From DAOTXK01 sp034435395 (GTDB lineage Bacteria > Chloroflexota > Anaerolineae > Aggregatilineales > Ch27), in NCBI GenBank assembly GCA_034435395.1, contig DAOTXK010000236.1, forward strand, positions 1-11,552: a stretch of 11,552 nucleotides of DNA, written 5' to 3'. Of this stretch, positions 6,642-11,552 are shown in pieces (the first letter of the stretch is position 1; every line of letters begins with the position of its first letter). Under the pieces are notes generated by a model. That model was not told where the DNA came from. It did no database searches and saw only the letters and a list, made by a program, of their open reading frames with translations. The position numbers and the translations under genes were made by a program.

Positions 6642-9053
6642 TCACGCCTGCTGGGCCAGGTGGACCACGGTCACGCCGTCGCCGCCTTCGTTGGGACGGC
6701 CCCGCTCCCAGCGGGCGACCAGCGGGTGATCCTTAACCACGTCCTGCACCGCCTGGCGCAGCGCGCCGGTCCCCTTGCCGTGGATGATCCGCACGAAGGG
6801 CAGCCGCGCCATGTAGGCCGCGTCCAGGTATTCTTCCAGCTTGGGCAGGGCGTCGTCCACCCGGTGGCCGCGCAGGTCCAGCTCCAGGCCCGGCGACTTC
6901 ACGGAGGGAGCAGGCGTGGATCGTTCATATGGCTGGCGCGGAGGGGGCGGCTCCCCCGCCCGGCGCTCGCTCCGGGTGCGGTGGGCCAGGTCGTCCAGGC
7001 GGGCGCGCAGCCGCAGCCGCCCGATCTGCACCTCGGCGTCGTCCCGGCCCAGTTCGATGACCTCGCCCTCGGCATTGAGCGTGTTCACCCACACCCGGTC
7101 GCCCAGCCGGATCGGGCGGGCATCCAGCCCTTCGGGGAGAGACTCGGTGACGGCCTCCATCGGCTCCTCAAGCACTTCTTCCAGGCCTTGCAACGTGTCC
7201 TCCACCTGCCGGATGGCTTCCAACGGCTGCCCGGCGGCCTGCAGGCGGCGGCGCAGCCGGCGGATTTCCTGGCGGATGTCCTCCATCTCTTCCTGGATCT
7301 CGGCGCGGGCCTCCGCCAGCAGTTCGCGCCGCTCGGCCTCGATGGCGCTCAGCCGCTCCTGAAGCTCGCGGCGGAGGTCCTCGGCCTCCTTGCGGGCGGC
7401 AACAGCGGCGGCCTTCTCCCGACGGATGTCGTCGCGGGTCCGGTGAATTTCATCCAGCAGGTCGTCGGCGATCAGGCTCTCGGTGGTGATCATGCCCCGC
7501 GCTTGCTCGATGATCGACTCCTCCATGCCCAGCCGGGCGGCGATGGCCAGCGCGTTGGAGCGCCCCGGCAGGCCGATCACCAGCTGGTAGGTCGGGGCCA
7601 GCGTCTCCAGATCAAAGACCACCGAGGCATTGCGCACGCCGGGCGTCTCGTGGCTCCATATCTTCAATTCGGGGTGGTGGGTGGTGACCAGCGTGGTGCT
7701 GCCGCGCTTGAGCAACGCGCTCAGGATGGCCCGCGCCAGCGCCGACCCCTCCGCCGGATCGGTCCCCGCGCCGACCTCGTCCAGCACCACCAGCGAGCGG
7801 GTGTTACATTCCCGCAGGATGGCGATGGTGTTGGTCATATGGGCGCTGAAGGTGCTCAGCGACTGCTCGATGCTCTGCTCATCGCCGATGTCGGCGTAAA
7901 TCCCCTCGAAGACGCTGATCGTCGCGCCCTCCTGGGTGGGCAGGTGCAGCCCACACTGGGCCATCAGCGCCAGCAGCCCCACCGTCTTGAGCGCCACCGT
8001 CTTGCCGCCAGTGTTGGGGCCGGTGATGACCAGCACGTAAGTTTCGTCGTCCAGGTACACGTCGATCGGCACGACGGTCTCCGGGTCCAGCAGCGGGTGA
8101 CGCGCCTCCGGCAGTTTGAGCGTGCTGCCGGGATGGTTGACTCCGTCGGCGCGGGGCATCTGGCGGAAACCGACCAGCGTCGGCGCGGTGGCCTCCAGCG
8201 CCTCGGCGTACCGCGCCCTGGCGAAGATCAGGTCCAGTTGAGACAAAACCTCCACCGTGCGGGCGATATACGCCGCTTCGTGCCCCACCATGTCGGTCAG
8301 CTCGGCCAGGATACGCCGGATTTCGTCCTCTTCCTCCAGCCGCAGTTCCCGCCAGCGGTTGTTGTGCTCGACGGTCGCCAGCGGCTCGATCCACAGCGTG
8401 GCCCCACTGGCCGACATATCGTGCACCACGCCGGGAATCCGCCCCTTAAACTCGGCCTTGAGAGGGATCACGTAGCGGCCATTGCGCTGCGTGATCAACT
8501 GCTCCTGCAAAAACTGGGTGTTGCTGGGGCTGCTGATGATGTTTTGCAGTTTGCTTTGCAGCCGGTCGAAGGCCACTTTGATGTCACGGCGGATGATGGC
8601 CAGGCGCGGGGTGGCGCTGTCGTTGATCTCGCCCCGTTCGTTGACCACCCGGGCGATCTCATGCTGCAAGCCAGTGCATTCCTCGATCAGGTCGGCGATC
8701 TGCGCCAGGCGGGGCACCTGCCCGCGCATCCGGGTCAGCAGGCGGCGGACCGTGGTCGCCCGCCGCAGGGTGCTCAGGATATCCAGCAGGGTCACCGGCT
8801 CGACGATCACACCCCGCGTCGCCGCGCGGGCTGGGCCGCGCACGTCCCGCACGCCGCCCAGCGAGACACTGGTCTTCAGCTCAAACAGCAACCGCGCTTC
8901 GGCGGTCTCCTGCTGGCGCTCCTGGGCTTCGTCCAGGTAGGGCGTGGGCCGCAGGGCGAGGGCCAGCTCCCGACCGCCGCTGAAGGTGGTATGCTCCGCC
9001 AGCTGCCCCAGGATTTTCGGCAGTTCCAGAACCTCGAATGTCTTCTCGTTCAT
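6642..9053 (-). CDS. mutS2: MutS2 ATPase/Smr-domain protein
   Basis: This complete 803-residue protein has normal family length. In order it shows the core/lever region (1-330), the ATPase with Walker A GPNTGGKT (345-352), the MutS2 signature DIGDEQSIEQSLSTFSAH (388-405), Walker B LVVLDEVGAGTDP (421-433, catalytic Glu426) and TTHH (457-460), a long charged coiled coil (about 526-610), a KOW-like segment (about 647-690), a Pro-rich linker, and a C-terminal Smr domain with LDLRG (725-729) and HGKGTG (758-763). The mismatch-binding N-terminal domain of MutS is absent, as expected. MutS2 proteins have been linked to suppression of recombination and, in Bacillus subtilis, to splitting of collided ribosomes; both rely on the ATPase and Smr parts, which are intact here. 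The ATG is at complement 9051-9053 with only a weak upstream ribosome binding site (ACGAG region). It is cytoplasmic and unrelated in function to its lipoprotein neighbours. Confidence 0.97.
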   Translation of the reverse strand: MNEKTFEVLELPKILGQLAEHTTFSGGRELALALRPTPYLDEAQERQQETAEARLLFELKTSVSLGGVRDVRGPARAATRGVIVEPVTLLDILSTLRRATTVRRLLTRMRGQVPRLAQIADLIEECTGLQHEIARVVNERGEINDSATPRLAIIRRDIKVAFDRLQSKLQNIISSPSNTQFLQEQLITQRNGRYVIPLKAEFKGRIPGVVHDMSASGATLWIEPLATVEHNNRWRELRLEEEDEIRRILAELTDMVGHEAAYIARTVEVLSQLDLIFARARYAEALEATAPTLVGFRQMPRADGVNHPGSTLKLPEARHPLLDPETVVPIDVYLDDETYVLVITGPNTGGKTVALKTVGLLALMAQCGLHLPTQEGATISVFEGIYADIGDEQSIEQSLSTFSAHMTNTIAILRECNTRSLVVLDEVGAGTDPAEGSALARAILSALLKRGSTTLVTTHHPELKIWSHETPGVRNASVVFDLETLAPTYQLVIGLPGRSNALAIAARLGMEESIIEQARGMITTESLIADDLLDEIHRTRDDIRREKAAAVAARKEAEDLRRELQERLSAIEAERRELLAEARAEIQEEMEDIRQEIRRLRRRLQAAGQPLEAIRQVEDTLQGLEEVLEEPMEAVTESLPEGLDARPIRLGDRVWVNTLNAEGEVIELGRDDAEVQIGRLRLRARLDDLAHRTRSERRAGEPPPPRQPYERSTPAPSVKSPGLELDLRGHRVDDALPKLEEYLDAAYMARLPFVRIIHGKGTGALRQAVQDVVKDHPLVARWERGRPNEGGDGVTVVHLAQQA

Positions 9054-9346
9054 CTCGTGTATCGTTTCAACCGGGCCTTTCCGCCGGACAATGGCTTCCC
9101 TAAGATCAGGGCGTGGGGCCTGTTCGCAGGGGACTCAGGTGGACTCCGGACCGGATGCCGGTCGTTCCATCCACTGCCAGAGGGATCACTCACCTTCAGC
9201 CGAGGCTTCACCTTCAGGCGGCGCTCCGATGTCGGGCCGTCCCCCATTCTACCCGCTGTCGGGGCCAAACTAAAGGGTCAGATTCCCCCAGGCAGCCCGG
9301 CCACGGGTACGGCTCCGGCGCGGAGAGGGGCACGCGGGTGCAGGCT
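9054..9346 (-). promoter_or_regulatory. 293-bp gap upstream of mutS2: candidate -10, short repeats and a hairpin
   Basis: No gene is supported here. A -10-like TAGAAT (complement of 9246-9251) has only a poor -35 (TTTAGT, 17-bp spacer). The 10-mer TCACCTTCAG occurs twice, at 9190-9199 and 9208-9217, 18 bp apart. GACCGG (9149-9154), ATG loop and CCGGTC (9158-9163) form a perfect 6-bp hairpin. GGACTC is repeated at 9131-9136 and 9141-9146. Together these suggest a long mutS2 leader or control region, but each element alone is weak. Confidence 0.3.
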
Positions 9347-9354
9347 TCACCCGC
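9334..9354 (-). terminator. Perfect 7-bp hairpin across the stop codon of the SGNH-like gene
   Basis: GCGGGTG (9334-9340) pairs with CACCCGC (9348-9354) around a 7-nt loop, and the stop codon (complement 9347-9349) lies inside it. No U-tract follows on the minus strand, so it is at best an atypical terminator or mRNA 3'-end structure. A second small stem, CTCCG/CGGAG (9313-9325), follows. Confidence 0.25.
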
Positions 9355-10495
9355 CCAAGACGTTCACCCGCAGGGTATCCAGCATCAGCAGGGTGAGCAG
9401 GTTGTGCAGCGTCACGGCGTACTGTCGCTCGTGACCGTTGAAGGAGATGAAGCGGTCCTCCGGGTGCGCGAAGTGGAAGTTGTCGCCCTCCAGACCATAG
9501 TTGGGCAACTGCCGCGAGGCCCGCCACAGGTTGACCAGCGGGATTCGCTCCTGCCGGGCGATGTCCAGGATGACCGCGTTGAAGGCCAGCGACTGCTCCC
9601 AGAAATAATCCGGGTGGGTGGGGAAGTTGACCAGCACCGGGATGATGCCCCGCCCGATGGTGGTCTGCACCACCTCGTTCAACGAGGCCCGGAACTGCTC
9701 CGCCGAATAAATCTGCACGTCCACGGAGCCGAGCGTGATGATGGCGATGGCGGGCCTGACCAGGCGGTACTCACAGACCAGCGGGCTTTCCCCCGGCTGG
9801 CAATGGGTGGGATCGGCCCAGATGGAATCCAGCACGGCGGCGGCGTTGAAGGCGCTGGAGGCAGCCATGCTCTGGTTCTCGAAGGCGTTAGGCACGCCCT
9901 GGCGCGGCGACACGGATGAGAAGAAGGTGATGTCCGCCTGCAGGAAGTCATACGGCCCCAGGTCATATTCGCCCACGCCCAGCGGCAGCAGGAAGGCATG
10001 GGCGGCGGTGTGGCAGTCGCCCACCTTGGAGAAAACCCCCGCCCGGTTGCCCATCGCCCTCCCGGCCTCGAAGATCGCCCAGACGCGCGGGCCGGGGGCG
10101 GGGATGATCGGCTCTGCCCACAACTGCGCCTCCACGCCGCTGACGCCCGGCGGCGGTTGGGCCTCGAATCCCAGCGGCTGGCGCGGCGGGATGACGGGCC
10201 GGGGCGTGGGGGACGGGACCGGGGTGGGAGTGGGCACCGGCGGGCGAGTCGGCGTCCAGGTGGCCGTCGGCGTGAAGGTGGGAGAAGGGATGTCCGTATC
10301 GGTGGCCGTCGGCAGGGGCGATGGCGTCCCGGTGGAAGTCGGCAGGCTGGCCGCCGGGAGCGCCGTCAGTGAGGCGGCGGGGGTCGCCGCCACCGTCAGG
10401 TTCGCCGGAGGGCTGAACAGATGGCAGGCCGTCCCTGACAGGGCCAGAACCGCCGCCAGGACAAAAACCGGGCTGATGGATCGGTTTGCCGTCAT
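9347..10495 (-). CDS. SGNH/GDSL-like lipoprotein with GDC in place of GDS, paralogue A
   Basis: This 382-residue protein starts at the ATG at complement 10493-10495, just after GGTGGGGG; a GTG 9 bp further upstream is possible but has no ribosome binding site. The N-terminus is a hydrophobic signal with SGTAC (Cys24), a slightly non-canonical lipobox, followed by a Pro/Thr-rich linker (about 45-107, including PTPTPVPSPTPRP) typical of surface-tethered proteins. The globular part (120-382) has an SGNH-like order of blocks: KVGDCHTAAHAF (157-168) where block I would be GDS, GSVD (256-259) near block III, and DNFH (338-341) as the block V Asp-x-x-His pair. Cys161 therefore replaces the expected nucleophile Ser. 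Cys232 and Cys241 (HCQPGESPLVCEY) are shared with the paralogue and could form a disulphide. Hydrolase activity and substrate are unknown. It is a tandem copy of the next gene upstream, with its own promoter between them. Confidence 0.75.
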   Translation of the reverse strand: MTANRSISPVFVLAAVLALSGTACHLFSPPANLTVAATPAASLTALPAASLPTSTGTPSPLPTATDTDIPSPTFTPTATWTPTRPPVPTPTPVPSPTPRPVIPPRQPLGFEAQPPPGVSGVEAQLWAEPIIPAPGPRVWAIFEAGRAMGNRAGVFSKVGDCHTAAHAFLLPLGVGEYDLGPYDFLQADITFFSSVSPRQGVPNAFENQSMAASSAFNAAAVLDSIWADPTHCQPGESPLVCEYRLVRPAIAIITLGSVDVQIYSAEQFRASLNEVVQTTIGRGIIPVLVNFPTHPDYFWEQSLAFNAVILDIARQERIPLVNLWRASRQLPNYGLEGDNFHFAHPEDRFISFNGHERQYAVTLHNLLTLLMLDTLRVNVLGG

Positions 10496-10703
10496 ATCCC
10501 CCACCGATGTTGTGCTGCGGAGAACCGCCCTTTACAGTAAGGCAGCCAGCCCGGCCTGTCAACCGAACGCCCGGATTCCGCAGGGGGATCATCGGCAAGG
10601 CGTCAAATGGCGTCGGAGCGGTCAACGGGCCGGACTACCGGCTCAGCACCTGCTGGCGCAAGATATCCAGCGTGTACAGGGTGAGCAGGTTGTGCAGCGT
10701 CAC
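9389..10703. repeat. 27-bp identical direct repeat inside the two SGNH-like paralogues
   Basis: Bases 9389-9415 and 10677-10703 are identical over 27 bp, 1288 bp apart, at corresponding places near the 3' ends of the two genes (encoding VTLHNLLTL). Further matching blocks keep the same 1288-bp offset, for example near 9865 and 11153. This is the DNA trace of a tandem gene duplication, not an independent element. Confidence 0.85.
10534..10562 (-). promoter_or_regulatory. Sigma-70-type promoter for SGNH-like paralogue A
   Basis: On the minus strand, a perfect TTGACA (complement of 10557-10562) and TACTGT (complement of 10534-10539) are separated by exactly 17 bp. Transcription would start near 10527, giving a leader of about 32 nt to the ATG at 10495. 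It lies in the 139-bp gap between the two paralogues, so the downstream copy need not depend on read-through from the upstream one. Confidence 0.6.
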
Positions 10704-11552
10704 CCCGTACTGGTACTCTTCCCCGCTGAACGAAATCCAGCGGCTGTCCCGGTGGGAGAGGTGGAAGTTGTCGGCTTCCAGGCCGTAATTGGGCAGCACC
10801 CGCGAGGCCCGCCACAGGTTGATCAGGGGGATTTGCTCGCGGGCGGCGATGTCCATAATCGCCTCGTTGAAGGCCAGCGACTCGTTCCACAGGTAGGCCG
10901 GGCTGCTGGGGAAAGTGGTCAGCACCGGGATGATGCCCTCGCCGAGCGTGGTTTGCACGACCTGGTTCAGCGAGGCGCGGAACTGCTCCACGCCGTAAAT
11001 CTGCATATCCACCGAGCCGACCAGGATGACGGCCACGCTGGGCCGGACCAGGTGATACTCGCAGACCAGCGGCGACTCCCCCGGCGAGCAGTGGGCCGGG
11101 TCGGACCAGGTGGGGTCCAGCACCGCCGCCGCGTTAAACGCGCTGGAAGCCGCCATGCTCTGGTTCTCAAAGGAGTTGGGCACACCCTGGCGCGGCGAGG
11201 CCGAAAAAAAGCTGATGGTCGGCTGCAAATGGCCGTATGGCCCCAGGTCGTATTCGCCCACACCCAGCGGCAGCAGGAAGGCATGGGCGGCGATATGACA
11301 GTCGCCGACTTTGGCAAAGACGTTGGCCCGATTGCCGCGCGCCTGACCGCTGGCGAAAATCTGCCGGACCCGCCCGCTGATGGTCGGCAGGACGGGCAGG
11401 GTATACAGCCGCGCCTCCGCGCCGGTCACGCCGGGGGGCGGGCTGGCGTAAAAGTTCTGGAGCGAGGCCGATGAAGGCGGCGGGGCGGCGGTGGCGGCAG
11501 CGACCGGCAGACTGACCGGGCGGGGTGTCGGCGGGGGCCGGGGGGTGAAAGT
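10635..11552 (-). CDS. SGNH/GDSL-like lipoprotein with GDC in place of GDS, paralogue B (N-terminus outside window)
   Basis: The frame is open from the TAG at complement 10635-10637 to the window edge, with 305 visible residues. The gene is truncated there, so its signal peptide is not seen. The first visible residues (TFTPRPPPTPRP) are a Pro/Thr-rich linker like that of paralogue A, so a lipoprotein is likely. An internal GTG at complement 11427-11429 is not the start, because the linker continues through it. Conserved blocks are KVGDCHIAAHAF (Cys codon at complement 11298-11300), FENQSMAASSAFNAAAVLD, HCSPGESPLVCEY, GSVDMQIY, GIIPVL and LEADNFH. By eye it is about 70% identical to paralogue A over the globular part, with a one-residue gap (FFSASP versus FFSSVSP). 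The GDC Cys is kept although the codon changed from TGC to TGT. Activity and substrate are unknown. Confidence 0.75.
   Translation of the reverse strand, partial: TFTPRPPPTPRPVSLPVAAATAAPPPSSASLQNFYASPPPGVTGAEARLYTLPVLPTISGRVRQIFASGQARGNRANVFAKVGDCHIAAHAFLLPLGVGEYDLGPYGHLQPTISFFSASPRQGVPNSFENQSMAASSAFNAAAVLDPTWSDPAHCSPGESPLVCEYHLVRPSVAVILVGSVDMQIYGVEQFRASLNQVVQTTLGEGIIPVLTTFPSSPAYLWNESLAFNEAIMDIAAREQIPLINLWRASRVLPNYGLEADNFHLSHRDSRWISFSGEEYQYGVTLHNLLTLYTLDILRQQVLSR

Noticed and set aside
9050..9268. 72-codon minus-strand frame whose stop overlaps the mutS2 start codon
   Set aside because: The ATGA overlap is suggestive of translational coupling, but the frame begins at TTG with no ribosome binding site, is Arg/Pro-rich, and owes its apparent LKVKPRLKV repeat to the short DNA repeat.
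6660..9434. Very long open frame (924 codons) on the plus strand antisense to mutS2
   Set aside because: It is a shadow of the GC-rich mutS2 codons. Its sequence is low-complexity and rich in Gln, Gly, Arg and His without domains, whereas the opposite strand encodes an unmistakable MutS2.
10200..10350. Repetitive-looking GC-rich stretch
   Set aside because: It encodes the Pro/Thr-rich linker of SGNH-like paralogue A; there are no regular spacers or conserved repeats as in CRISPR.
9735..11474. 579-codon plus-strand frame opposite the SGNH-like pair
   Set aside because: It spans two minus-strand genes and their intergenic promoter, and its Gly/Val-rich repeats are the antisense of the Pro/Thr linker.

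Overview
The window looks like ordinary chromosome from a GC-rich bacterium, most likely a member of Chloroflexota (Anaerolineae-like). This is inferred from three things: about two-thirds G+C in most genes, several lipoproteins whose lipobox is followed by a Pro/Thr-rich linker, and M1-type peptidases carrying GGIEYPG in place of the usual GxMEN. No rRNA, tRNA, CRISPR array, insertion sequence or phage gene was seen.

Layout. The left half (1-5529) reads rightwards: the 3' part of a DinB-like four-helix-bundle protein, two adjacent M1-family metallopeptidase lipoproteins separated by 17 bp, a ThuA-like protein, and a DUF4268/PD-(D/E)XK-like putative nuclease of clearly lower G+C. The right half (5584-11552) reads leftwards: an SGNH/GDSL-like lipoprotein cut by the window edge, its close tandem paralogue, mutS2, and a lipoprotein of unknown function. 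The two halves converge on a 54-bp gap (5530-5583) containing an imperfect hairpin.

Function. Five of the nine genes encode probable surface lipoproteins; for the one cut by the window edge the signal peptide lies outside, so this is by analogy with its neighbour. Two independent tandem duplications (M1 peptidases and SGNH-like proteins) account for four of these. MutS2 is complete, with ATPase, coiled-coil, KOW-like and Smr parts. There is no sign that the genes form one pathway.

Most notable points: both SGNH-like paralogues have Cys where the GDSL nucleophile Ser is expected (GDC); the DUF4268 gene looks horizontally acquired and has its own extended -10 promoter; and a perfect -35 box (TTGACA, 17-bp spacer) lies between the SGNH-like paralogues. 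I found no convincing new multi-gene defence or mobile system.
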